The position numbers and the translations under genes are program-made. Shown here piece by piece: positions 15,958 through 23,558 of a DNA stretch of 64,000 nt; within the stretch, counting starts at the first letter, position 1; the number at the start of each line of letters is the position of its first letter. The stretch is from NCBI RefSeq assembly GCF_007997225.1, contig NZ_VORM01000001.1:248001-312000 (forward strand), in the 5' to 3' direction. This stretch comes from Subsaximicrobium wynnwilliamsii. GTDB lineage: Bacteria > Bacteroidota > Bacteroidia > Flavobacteriales > Flavobacteriaceae. Below the pieces are notes generated by a model, which searched no databases, was not told the DNA's origin, and saw only the letters and a list, made by a program, of their open reading frames with translations.

Positions 15958-17314
15958 GCTTCGTTAAATAATTGATAAGCGCCGATTGCACATAATACAT
16001 CTGTGCCGCTTCTATCAAATTCATCTGGAATTTTACTTGCAATTCCTGAATATCCAGCACGTCATTAAAGTCTATCGTTCCCGTTTCATAATTCTTAATC
16101 AGGATTTCTTCGGCATCTTGGGCTTGTTTTAGGTTTTTGGTTTGTATTTCGAATTTTATACGTGCCTGGTTGCGTTGCGATATCGCTTTGGCCAAAGCAG
16201 ATTCCAATACATTTAACCGCTGGTCTTTCTGGGTCTCTATTTCTTGTTGCCGCAGCTCATTCTGCTTTGAAATGGACTTATACCTGTTGTTGAAAATGGG
16301 AATGGTAACCGAAACCATAGGCATCACGATATCCTTACCGTTTTCAAAAAGATCCATATCTGTTCTTTTACTTACAGGTAAATAATCCAGTCCGAACCCG
16401 ATCATTGGGGCGCTTTCGCGCTGGTTAAGCAGTTCAGATTGTGCGACAGATTCATAGAGCTTGTCGTATTTGAGCAGCTCGGGATTGAGTGATAGACCAT
16501 CATAACTAAAAGCAGTTTCTTCCTCAGGCAATGCTAACTCAGTAACGGTTTCAATTGGGACATCATGGTCGCGATTGAGGAGGCTATTGAACGCCGCCTG
16601 GATTCCAAAAGCCTGTTGTTCCAGTACTTTCTTATCCTGAACCAACTCGTTTTGTCTGATCTGTAATCGCAATACATCGACTGCTGAAGCTTTGCCTACT
16701 TCAACCGATGTTAGTGCCAAACGTTCGTAGGTTTCCAAAAGCTGAATATTCTCAACAAGCACAATCTGTTTTGCGCGAATCTCATAGAGCTTGTAATAGG
16801 TTTCAGCCACCGACAACCCCAATTTTCTTTTAGCAATCGTGATTTCAACAAACTCCGCTTCGGCCATTGAGGACGCATAATTTTCACGCGCGCTAATGGT
16901 GCCAAACCAAGGCAACATTTGCTTGAACCCTATTCTTGCCCGCTGTGCACCCACGCGAGTTTCTGTTTCGCTTAAAAAGTAGCCTGCGCTCACTTCTGTA
17001 TTGGGAATCCAATTGGCCTCGTTGACTTTCTCTTCCGCAATATTGTAGCGCAGTTCAAAGGCTTGGATTTCTGGATTAGAGGCTGTGGCTTCTTCGATGT
17101 AACTTTCTAAGGATTGCGCTGATGCGAAGTTTTGGGCAACCAAAGCTAGTGTTAGGGTTATTAGAAACTGGAAGCTGGAGGCTGAAACCTGGACGCTAGA
17201 AACCTGATGCTGCATGCCAAAAAATGGAAGTATCAAACTCTTAGCTTGGTAGCTACCTAATCTCTTAAATAACTGTACGATTACTGAAGTTGTGGAAATC
17301 TTTCTATTTTTCAT
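15950..17314 (-). CDS. cusC: TolC/CusC-type outer-membrane efflux channel
   Basis: 454 aa, outer-membrane channel of the tripartite copper/silver efflux system. The OEP family pattern is seen in two similar halves rich in long helices (YIEEATASNPEIQAFELRYN, then FDELLNPELLKYDKLY-like segments and QEIETQKDQRLNVLES). The N-terminus is odd: residues 1-50 are long for a signal. A stretch reading MQHQVSSVQVSASSFQF, encoded by a degenerate CTAGA/CTGGA repeat, precedes the hydrophobic LITLTLALVAQNFASAQS. The true start may be a later Met. The 5' end overlaps the S23-type gene by 11 bases and the stop comes from a palindromic repeat, so both ends have been reshaped by repeats. Confidence 0.85.
   Translation of the reverse strand: MKNRKISTTSVIVQLFKRLGSYQAKSLILPFFGMQHQVSSVQVSASSFQFLITLTLALVAQNFASAQSLESYIEEATASNPEIQAFELRYNIAEEKVNEANWIPNTEVSAGYFLSETETRVGAQRARIGFKQMLPWFGTISARENYASSMAEAEFVEITIAKRKLGLSVAETYYKLYEIRAKQIVLVENIQLLETYERLALTSVEVGKASAVDVLRLQIRQNELVQDKKVLEQQAFGIQAAFNSLLNRDHDVPIETVTELALPEEETAFSYDGLSLNPELLKYDKLYESVAQSELLNQRESAPMIGFGLDYLPVSKRTDMDLFENGKDIVMPMVSVTIPIFNNRYKSISKQNELRQQEIETQKDQRLNVLESALAKAISQRNQARIKFEIQTKNLKQAQDAEEILIKNYETGTIDFNDVLDIQELQVKFQMNLIEAAQMYYVQSALINYLTKQT
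17161..17214. repeat. Degenerate CTGGA/CTAGA repeat array inside the tolC-type 5' end
   Basis: The plus strand reads in short steps like GAAACTGGAAGCTGGAGGCT and GGACGCTAGAAACCTG. It shares the word GCTGGAGGCT with the array at 17686-17745, but there the word is on the opposite strand. The two arrays thus flank the S23-type gene in inverted orientation. Confidence 0.6.
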
Positions 17315-17672
17315 AAGTAGTCCAGTTTTTATGAAGTTTGGTTAGCATTTTGCCTATTTCATCATTTTGTTTGAGCACTCTTTCAAAAACGGATTGTTCA
17401 ATGTATTTACATTCGATGGCATAATTCAACCAGTTTTCTGTTTCTGCATTTGACCCTAAGGCATTTATTAGCTGTTGTTTAAAGACTGCCTCATACTCCC
17501 TTTTTGCCCAACCTTCACTAATATTTGCAGAAACCGTACGCGAGCATCTTACAACTTGAGACCTAAGCGAATGGATTTCTTCTTTAGGAAACTTTCGCGT
17601 TAGCCAGCATAGTTCCATAGCGAGCGAAAACGCCGCTTGATGTACTTTCAAATCTTTGTATGATTTTATCAT
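17304..17672 (-). CDS. Four-helix-bundle protein (S23 / 23S rRNA intervening-sequence type)
   Basis: 122 aa from the ATG at 17672 (MIKSYKDLKVHQAAF); an upstream TTG is less likely. Characteristic family features are SYKDLKVHQAAF, an aromatic-rich second helix (CWLTRKFPKEEIHSLRSQ), VVRCSRTVSANISEGWAKR and a final helix with IGKMLTKLHKNW. Members were first found in 23S rRNA intervening sequences and are related to Avd of diversity-generating retroelements, but most are stand-alone with unknown role. Here the gene sits between cusA and the tolC-type gene, where no such gene belongs, and repeat arrays border it on both sides. It looks like an inserted passenger. Confidence 0.88.
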   Translation of the reverse strand: MIKSYKDLKVHQAAFSLAMELCWLTRKFPKEEIHSLRSQVVRCSRTVSANISEGWAKREYEAVFKQQLINALGSNAETENWLNYAIECKYIEQSVFERVLKQNDEIGKMLTKLHKNWTTYEK

Positions 17673-17685
17673 TTCCAAAATTTTA

Positions 17686-17745
17686 ATTATCTAATCTCTA
17701 AATTCTAGTATCTAGCCTCCAGCGTCTAACTTCTAGCCTCTATCC
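17686..17745. repeat. Degenerate CTAGA repeat array at the cusA 3' end
   Basis: On the minus strand it reads GAGGCTAGAAGTTAGACGCT then GGAGGCTAGATACTAGAATT. The last codons and the stop of cusA (IEARS then TAG) come from this array. It is in inverted orientation to the array at 17161-17214 on the other side of the S23-type gene. Confidence 0.65.
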
Positions 17746-20700
17746 TCCTTTTCTTCTTCAACTTCATCTCTTCCCTCCAACTAAACAGTACCGGTACCAA
17801 GAAATACGAAGTAATATCGATAATCATCCCACCAAAAATTGGGATTGCCATCGGGATCATGATGTCACTTCCTTTTCCTGTGGAGGTAAGTATGGGAAGT
17901 AACGCAAGTATGGTGGTTACGGTAGTCATTAAACAAGGACGAATTCGCTTGCCAGCAGCCTCCAAGGTTGCGTGCCGTATTCCCTTTTTATCCGTTGGAT
18001 TTTCACGGTCAAAAGACTGAGTGAGATAGGTGGCCATGACCACGCCATCATCTGTAGCGATGCCGAAAAGCGCAATAAAACCTACCCAAACCGCCACACT
18101 CAAATTGATGGTTTTCACATTGAAAAGATCTCGCATATTCTCTCCAAAAAAGCTAAAATTAAAGAACCAATCCTGACCATATAACCAGATCATTATGAAT
18201 CCGCCGGCGAACGCCACTGCTATTCCTGAAAAAACCATAAGCGATGTGGAAACCGAACGGAATTGGAAATACAGAATCAAAAAGATGATAATTAAGGCTA
18301 AAGGCACGACCACAGATAATGTTTTTTCTGCGCGAAGTTGATTTTCATAAGTTCCCGTAAATCGGTAGCTGATCCCTTGTGGCACTATCAAATCGCCATT
18401 ATCGATGTTTTGCTGAATGAGCGCCTGCGCATTTTCTACCACATCAACTTCGGCAAAGCCATCGAGTTTGTCAAATAATACATAGCCAATCAAGAAGGTG
18501 TCTTCACTTTTGATAACCTGTGGCCCTTGCTCGTAGCGTATGTCCACCAATTCGCCCAAAGGCACCGGACTTCCCTTTTCAACAGGGACGTAAATGCTTT
18601 TTAAATCTTCCGGATTTTCGCGTAGCTCACGAGGATAGCGCACTCTTATCCCATAGCGCTCCCGACCTTCCACCGTTTGGGTAAGTGGCATACCGCCAAC
18701 CGCGACTTGCAATATTTCCTGAACATCCATAACAGAAATGCCATAACGTGCTAATTGGTCTCGCTTGATATCAATAAGCAAATAAGGTTTCCCAACAATC
18801 CGGTCTGCAAAAACAGCTTGTTTTTTAACACCTTCTGCTTGTTTGAGAATGTCTTCTAGCTCTAAGCCGAAAGCTTCTATGGTTTTCAAATCGGGGCCTT
18901 TGACTTTGATCCCCATAGGTGCTCGCATTCCTGTTTGCAGCATCACAAGTCTGGTCTCAATGGGTTGTAATTTAGGCGCAGAAGTCACTCCTGGGAATTT
19001 GGTCACTTTTACGATTTCATTCCAGATGTCATCAGGACTGTTGATATCAGGTCGCCAGTTTCGGTAATATTCGCCATCATCGTCTGCAATCAAATCGTCG
19101 TGAGATGCGCTTGTTTTGAGTTGGGATGCTTCATAGTTTGCATCGTCATCGATTTCATTATTCGGATTGATGATGAATTTGTTGTTTTTCAGAATAAATA
19201 AACCATCATCGTTTACGCGGTAACGTTGACGGCCACCATTTTCATTGCGCATATATTCAGATTTATACTGAATCATATTCTCATACATCGAGAGCGGCGC
19301 AGGATCGAGCGCAGATTCTGTTCGCCCAGCTTTTCCTACCACAGTCTCAATTTCTGGAATACTGGCAACAGCCATATCGAGCTGCTGCAACACGCGTTTG
19401 TTTTCTTCCACACCTGCGTGGGGTAAGGAGGTAGGCATTAATAAAAACGAACCTTCATTAAGCGCCGGCATAAATTCTTTGCCGGTATTGCGCATGATGA
19501 GAATGCCTAAAATCAAGACCGTTGTGGGAATGATTAAAAACAGCAGTCTATTGTGAAGTGCCCAGCGCAGGATATCGTCATAGTACCTTCGGAAAACTGA
19601 AAATATACCCAGAAGCCCAAAACATATAATCGATACAAAAATCAAATTCATGATAATGCTTCGGTCAAAACCTAGCGGTCGCCAGTATTCTGCGAGTAAA
19701 AACACAATCGCAATGCAGGAAATAATGATATGGATGAGGTTGGCTCTTTTTGCTGTGACGATTTTCCGCACGCTCAAAAGTGCAACCACCCCAAAGCCAA
19801 TCAATGTCAAACCTAGCCAATAGCCATAAATGATCGCTGCGATACCCAGCATGATGAGCACTCCATTAAGAATGTATTTAGAACGTTCTCTGATATTGGT
19901 TTTTCTAAACAGGTATGCAGCAAACGGTGGGATTAAGAAAAGTGCGATGATCAATGCTGCCGTGAGTGCCATTGTTTTGGTAAAGGCCAGCGGGCGGAAT
20001 AATTTACCTTCAGCACCCATCAATGTAAATACGGGTATGAAACTAATAATGGTAGTTAAAACCGCTGTTAATATGGCGCCAGAGACTTCGGCTGTGGCAT
20101 TATAGATAATTTCGTTTGTGGTGTATTCGACGCCGTTTTCTTGGAATCGCAGTTTCTCATCCTCCAAATGCCGAATCATGTTTTCGGCAAGGATGACGCC
20201 CACATCTACCATGGTGCCTATGGCAATCGCAATACCAGATAAGGCCACAATATTTGCATCGACGTCGAAAAGTTTCATCGCAATGAAAACCATCAATACA
20301 GCAACAGGCAACAATCCAGATATGAGGATGGAGGCGCGCAGATTGAATACCATCACGATAATGACCAAAATGGTAATCAAAATTTCGAGCGTGAGCGCTT
20401 CATTGAGCGTGTGCAGCGTCTCTTGAATAAGTTCGGTGCGATCGTAAAAAGGAACGATGGTAACTTGGGAGATGCGACCATCTTCCAACACTTTTGTGGG
20501 AAGTCCTGTGGATAATTCTGCAATTTGCTCCTTTACATTGTTGATGACTTCCAATGGGTTTGCTCCATACCTAGCGACCACCACTCCGCCAACGACTTCC
20601 GCTCCTTCCTTGTCCAAAATGCCACGCCGGGTTTGAGGTCCCAAATGCACTTTGGCGATGTCTTTAATTCGCAGCGAAGTGAAGTTTTCTGAAGTAACCA

Positions 20701-21493
20701 CAGCGTTTTCGATGTCTTCTATCGACTTTACATAGCCCAATCCACGAACTAAATATTCCGCTTGATTGATTTCTAAGGTTTGCGCGCCTATATCCTGATT
20801 GCTTTCCTTAACTGCCTTAACAATGGCACTTAAGTCAATGTTGTATTGGCGCATTTTTTCAGGATCCACATCTACCTGATATTCTTGCACATAACCACCA
20901 ATGGAGGCCACTTCTGAAACGCCACTAGCTGAGGATAAGCCATATTTTACGTAATAATCCTGAATGCTGCGTAGTTCGTGTAAATCCCAACCGCCTGTTA
21001 CATTACCATCTTTGTCGCGACCTTCCAGCGTGTACCAATAAATCTGTCCCAAACCTGTTGCATCTGGGCCTAAAGCTGGATTGACGTCATTGGGTAATAA
21101 TCCACTGGGTAATGAATTCAGTTTTTCAAGGATTCGGCTACGTGACCAATAGAATTCTATATCTTCTTCAAAAATGATATAGATGCTGGAAAACCCAAAC
21201 ATGGAGGAACTACGGATCGTTTTCACGCCAGGAATCCCTAATAAAGAAGTGGTAAGCGGATAGGTAATCTGGTCTTCAATATCCTGTGGCGAGCGTCCCT
21301 GCCATTTGGTAAACACAATTTGTTGGTTCTCACCAATATCGGGTATGGCATCCACAGACACAGGATCTGTGGGCAAAATACCCGTGTCCCAGTTGAAAGG
21401 TGCATTGACAATTCCCCAACCCACGAATAGCGCGAGCAACAGCACAGCGACCAACTTATTTTCTATAAGAAATTTGATGCTTTTATTGAGCAT
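17726..21493 (-). CDS. cusA: CusA-type RND efflux pump for Cu(I)/Ag(I)
   Basis: 1255 aa, the inner-membrane proton-driven pump of a CusCBA system. It begins MLNKSIKFLIENKL with the first membrane helix, and the signature DAIPDIGENQQIVFTKWQGR is visible. The central helix IAIAIGTMVDVGVILAEN holds the acidic proton-relay residue. Methionines equivalent to the three copper-relay Met of E. coli CusA appear in context: LLMPTSLP, PLSMYENM and RLVMLQTGMRAPMGI. This favours Cu/Ag over Zn/Co. A roughly 60-aa Asp/Asn-rich insert lies between the second and third Met sites. The C-terminal residues and stop are read from a repeat array. CusB is not adjacent but at 3069-4787. Confidence 0.95.
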   Translation of the reverse strand: MLNKSIKFLIENKLVAVLLLALFVGWGIVNAPFNWDTGILPTDPVSVDAIPDIGENQQIVFTKWQGRSPQDIEDQITYPLTTSLLGIPGVKTIRSSSMFGFSSIYIIFEEDIEFYWSRSRILEKLNSLPSGLLPNDVNPALGPDATGLGQIYWYTLEGRDKDGNVTGGWDLHELRSIQDYYVKYGLSSASGVSEVASIGGYVQEYQVDVDPEKMRQYNIDLSAIVKAVKESNQDIGAQTLEINQAEYLVRGLGYVKSIEDIENAVVTSENFTSLRIKDIAKVHLGPQTRRGILDKEGAEVVGGVVVARYGANPLEVINNVKEQIAELSTGLPTKVLEDGRISQVTIVPFYDRTELIQETLHTLNEALTLEILITILVIIVMVFNLRASILISGLLPVAVLMVFIAMKLFDVDANIVALSGIAIAIGTMVDVGVILAENMIRHLEDEKLRFQENGVEYTTNEIIYNATAEVSGAILTAVLTTIISFIPVFTLMGAEGKLFRPLAFTKTMALTAALIIALFLIPPFAAYLFRKTNIRERSKYILNGVLIMLGIAAIIYGYWLGLTLIGFGVVALLSVRKIVTAKRANLIHIIISCIAIVFLLAEYWRPLGFDRSIIMNLIFVSIICFGLLGIFSVFRRYYDDILRWALHNRLLFLIIPTTVLILGILIMRNTGKEFMPALNEGSFLLMPTSLPHAGVEENKRVLQQLDMAVASIPEIETVVGKAGRTESALDPAPLSMYENMIQYKSEYMRNENGGRQRYRVNDDGLFILKNNKFIINPNNEIDDDANYEASQLKTSASHDDLIADDDGEYYRNWRPDINSPDDIWNEIVKVTKFPGVTSAPKLQPIETRLVMLQTGMRAPMGIKVKGPDLKTIEAFGLELEDILKQAEGVKKQAVFADRIVGKPYLLIDIKRDQLARYGISVMDVQEILQVAVGGMPLTQTVEGRERYGIRVRYPRELRENPEDLKSIYVPVEKGSPVPLGELVDIRYEQGPQVIKSEDTFLIGYVLFDKLDGFAEVDVVENAQALIQQNIDNGDLIVPQGISYRFTGTYENQLRAEKTLSVVVPLALIIIFLILYFQFRSVSTSLMVFSGIAVAFAGGFIMIWLYGQDWFFNFSFFGENMRDLFNVKTINLSVAVWVGFIALFGIATDDGVVMATYLTQSFDRENPTDKKGIRHATLEAAGKRIRPCLMTTVTTILALLPILTSTGKGSDIMIPMAIPIFGGMIIDITSYFLVPVLFSWREEMKLKKKRRIEARS

Positions 21494-21594
21494 AGGTATT
21501 GATTATTAGACGGTTATAAAACGGTGTTTGGTTGTTTTCCAAAACATTAGAAACAACAAAATAGGCCCAAAACGGATTTGCCGCTGGGCTTATT

Positions 21595-21629
21595 TCCCGA
21601 TCCTGATAGCCATGCTATCGGAACTGGGA
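21595..21629 (-). promoter_or_regulatory. Imperfect hairpin between the HYC_CC_PP gene and cusA
   Basis: A 16-base arm (21595-21610, TCCCGATCCTGATAGC) faces GCTATCGGAACTGGGA (21614-21629) across 3 bases, with two G-U type and two true mismatches. It sits in the leader between the small upstream gene and cusA. It could modulate read-through or protect the cusA message. There is no T-tract, so it is not a classic terminator. Confidence 0.4.
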
Positions 21630-21641
21630 CTGTCTAATACA

Positions 21642-22061
21642 TCAAATTAAGAAGGTTTGGTGCAGTACTTGCACATCCCGTTCAACAAAGGGTGGTGCGT
21701 AATCGAAAAACGGAATCTCTTCGGACGCTGTTCCTTCAAAGAGACTGATATAAGAATAGGTAAAGGATGCAACAAAGATTTGTTGCTCTAAGGAAAGCTT
21801 ATCAAAAGAAACTTTTAGATCATCTTGACCTTTTTTAATCACTTGGGTATCGGTGCAACAGGATTTTTCTGAAAGCGTAGGATTCTCACAGTTAGAAGTG
21901 TTCTGGGTATTTTCCATCCCGCAGGTTTCCACTTGTTGCGTAAAAGAAAAATCAACCAAGGTATCTCCACAATAATGCATGTCCATAGTAAATGACATTG
22001 TCGTCATAAAAACGACACTCGCCATAAAAACTGCCAGTGATTTGTGAAAAAATTGTTTCAT
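21642..22061 (-). CDS. HYC_CC_PP family secreted protein, first gene of the copper island
   Basis: 139 aa with a signal peptide (1-24). The family name pattern is visible in order: MHYCGD, then a Cys pair in EKSCCTD, then DYAPPF near the C-terminus. This small Bacteroidota family is regularly found just upstream of metal efflux genes; the role is unknown. The Cys, His and Met residues (MDMHYCG) could bind copper in the periplasm. It starts the run of minus-strand copper genes. A -7-like TAATTTTG ends only a few bases upstream of its ATG at 22061, so the transcript may have a very short leader. Confidence 0.75.
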   Translation of the reverse strand: MKQFFHKSLAVFMASVVFMTTMSFTMDMHYCGDTLVDFSFTQQVETCGMENTQNTSNCENPTLSEKSCCTDTQVIKKGQDDLKVSFDKLSLEQQIFVASFTYSYISLFEGTASEEIPFFDYAPPFVERDVQVLHQTFLI

Positions 22062-22527
22062 TAAGACAAAATTAGCATAAAAATTGACTTTTAGGTGCTT
22101 TTTAACTAATTGTTAGAGGATTGGAGTTTAAATAGCCAAAGGCATCATCGGTATTGTTGTAGATGAGGTTTGATGCTATAATTCAATATTGCAATTAGCA
22201 TTGCAGCAAAAGCCGGTACCCATTGTTTTGAATATGGCCGCGCTTCAAAAATCATCAGTTACAATTGAACCGGTTGTTTTCCCTTTGGTTTATTCAAGAC
22301 GGCTTTGCGTAAAATTCATTTTGATGAAACAAATTGGTTGTCATGACTGCCAGCCCGCAATATAAAGTGTGATTGATGCGTGATTTTTCCATAAACGCGA
22401 TTTAAAGACAGCCAATCATTGATTTCAGATGAATTTAACAGCAATGCATAGTTGCCTATCAAGAGGAATTTAGGAGTATAGATGCTGGCGCTTAATTGAT
22501 TCTGAAATGGCTTTCAAATCCAATTCA
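22062..22527. other. 466-bp intergenic stretch, no gene seen
   Basis: Upstream of the copper island and downstream of the cupin gene. There is no plausible open frame or strong hairpin. The right end near 22062-22080 contains the -7-like TAATTTTG (minus strand, 22071-22078) for the HYC_CC_PP gene, with no TTG at the usual spacing. Confidence 0.5.
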
Positions 22528-22872
22528 TTAAGAATTTTTTGCGACATCCTCAACGCGTTTGGCAGTATCGGCTTTATTCAAACTTAGACGTACAATGCTG
22601 TCTTTGATGGCGGTAAGATCGTGCGGTACGCCGCCTTCCAACGCAACCAGATCGCCTTTGTGAAGCGAGTGAAGTTTGCCGTTCACACCAAAGTCGATGC
22701 TGCCTTCAAATATTTCAACCACGATAGGAAACGGGGTTTTGTGCTCTTTCATGACTTGGTCTTTCTTGAACGCGATTCGGATTTCTTTTCCAGTCTCCGT
22801 CTCAAACAATACTTGAATGGTTGGTCGTTTTTTGTGATATACTATGTCGTTTGTCAATGATGCTGTTTTCAT
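22528..22872 (-). CDS. Small cupin-domain protein
   Basis: 114 aa, single cupin domain. Strand order and the motifs MKEHKTPFPIVVEIFEGSID and LHKGDLVALEGGVPHDLTA match cupin motifs 1 and 2. A metal site would use the early His (EHKTP) and the later His (VPHDL), with Glu in EIFEG, so the residues needed are present. Substrate or partner is not evident. A probable structured RNA with a consensus promoter lies about 100 bases upstream on the same strand, so the cupin may be expressed from a long leader. Confidence 0.8.
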   Translation of the reverse strand: MKTASLTNDIVYHKKRPTIQVLFETETGKEIRIAFKKDQVMKEHKTPFPIVVEIFEGSIDFGVNGKLHSLHKGDLVALEGGVPHDLTAIKDSIVRLSLNKADTAKRVEDVAKNS

Positions 22873-22969
22873 AATCGATGTATCTTATAAGGTTTAATTA
22901 AATTTTGTGTTGTTTTAATAATGTTTTTAAGAATCAATTCCAGAGTCAATTGCTGTAATAGTCAAGGCA

Positions 22970-23076
22970 CAAAGTCACTTATTCCCCAACCATGGGGCAT
23001 AAGTGCGACAATGGTAATGGCATCCCTGTTGGCAAGACGTCCATAAGTACGCTTAGGTACTATTATGGAAGCTTGC
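22970..23076 (-). ncRNA. Probable structured RNA (small RNA or 5' leader) upstream of the cupin gene
   Basis: On the minus strand, starting just after a consensus promoter, two strong hairpins follow. Hairpin A: GCAAG (23076-23072) pairs with CTTGC (23036-23032), enclosing CCATAA/TTATGG and GTAC/GTAC stems with a six-base loop (23041-23068). Hairpin B: CACTTAT pairs with ATAAGTG (23005-22999 with 22982-22976), then one mismatch, then CCCCA/TGGGG with a four-base loop. Between them lies a conserved-looking stretch (GCCAACAGGGATGCCATT). The promoter fit and stem design argue for a real RNA. It could be a known flavobacterial RNA family such as Flavo-1, but I could not test that. The 3' end is uncertain. 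Confidence 0.5.
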
Positions 23077-23078
23077 GG

Positions 23079-23108
23079 CAAAGTTACGCCTATTTTTATT
23101 TAGGACAA
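23079..23108 (-). promoter_or_regulatory. Consensus Bacteroidota promoter TTG-N19-TAACTTTG
   Basis: The minus strand has TTG (23108-23106), exactly 19 bases, then TAACTTTG (23086-23079). This is a full match to the Bacteroidota sigma factor consensus TTG-N19-TAnnTTTG. Transcription would start near 23073-23076, at the base of hairpin A. It is the only full consensus match I found among the gene-to-gene gaps I inspected. Confidence 0.7.
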
Positions 23109-23140
23109 AATTATCCGAAATAAAAATAGCTGGATTCAGA

Positions 23141-23172
23141 CAGAAAGTGTGCCGTTTTCGGTAAACTTTCTG
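23141..23172. promoter_or_regulatory. Stable hairpin upstream of the RNA promoter
   Basis: CAGAAAGT (23141-23148) pairs perfectly with ACTTTCTG (23165-23172), with an inner CCG-TTTT-CGG tetraloop stem and a 3x3 internal mismatch. It lies between the structured RNA promoter and nhaA. No T-tract follows on either strand. It may be a protein-binding site or a transcript barrier. Confidence 0.45.
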
Positions 23173-23558
23173 AAGCTCAAATTACTGGTAGCGACAGATT
23201 TATTCGAATAAGAAAACAATAAAACACACACTATTGGGCTTTCCATCCATTCATTCACTAAATTTGTTGCCAAGTTGTGGTTGTTTGAGATAGTCGCGTT
23301 GGAGCGTTTAAGACGTTTTCTCGGTTCTCATAATTTTTGCAGCTGAAAAAAAAGCATCTGAAAAAATACGGAATGGTCTCAATTAAAGCACATGCAAAAA
23401 CGACTTTAAATTGATTTTGGCTTTTAGAAATTTTGAAAAGTCCTTTTTTTTCCTTTTTTTCCAACCATTCTATTTATGATCCTTTTTCATAACAATGAAC
23501 TTAATATTGATAGTAAATATTTTTTATTGAATCCTAATTAATTAGCGACTGTCTAACA

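Noticed and set aside
17304-17672. Diversity-generating retroelement (Avd-like protein)
   Set aside because: The four-helix-bundle protein is Avd-related, but there is no reverse transcriptase, template repeat or variable repeat nearby.
22960-23078. 38-codon open stretch overlapping the structured RNA
   Set aside because: It has no good start codon before its C-terminal third, while the same bases form two strong stems behind a consensus promoter, so an RNA is favoured. I keep a small doubt.
23258-23464. 68-aa minus-strand open frame between the RNA region and nhaA
   Set aside because: It needs a TTG start, is low-complexity (Lys and Phe runs) and has no sensible domain.
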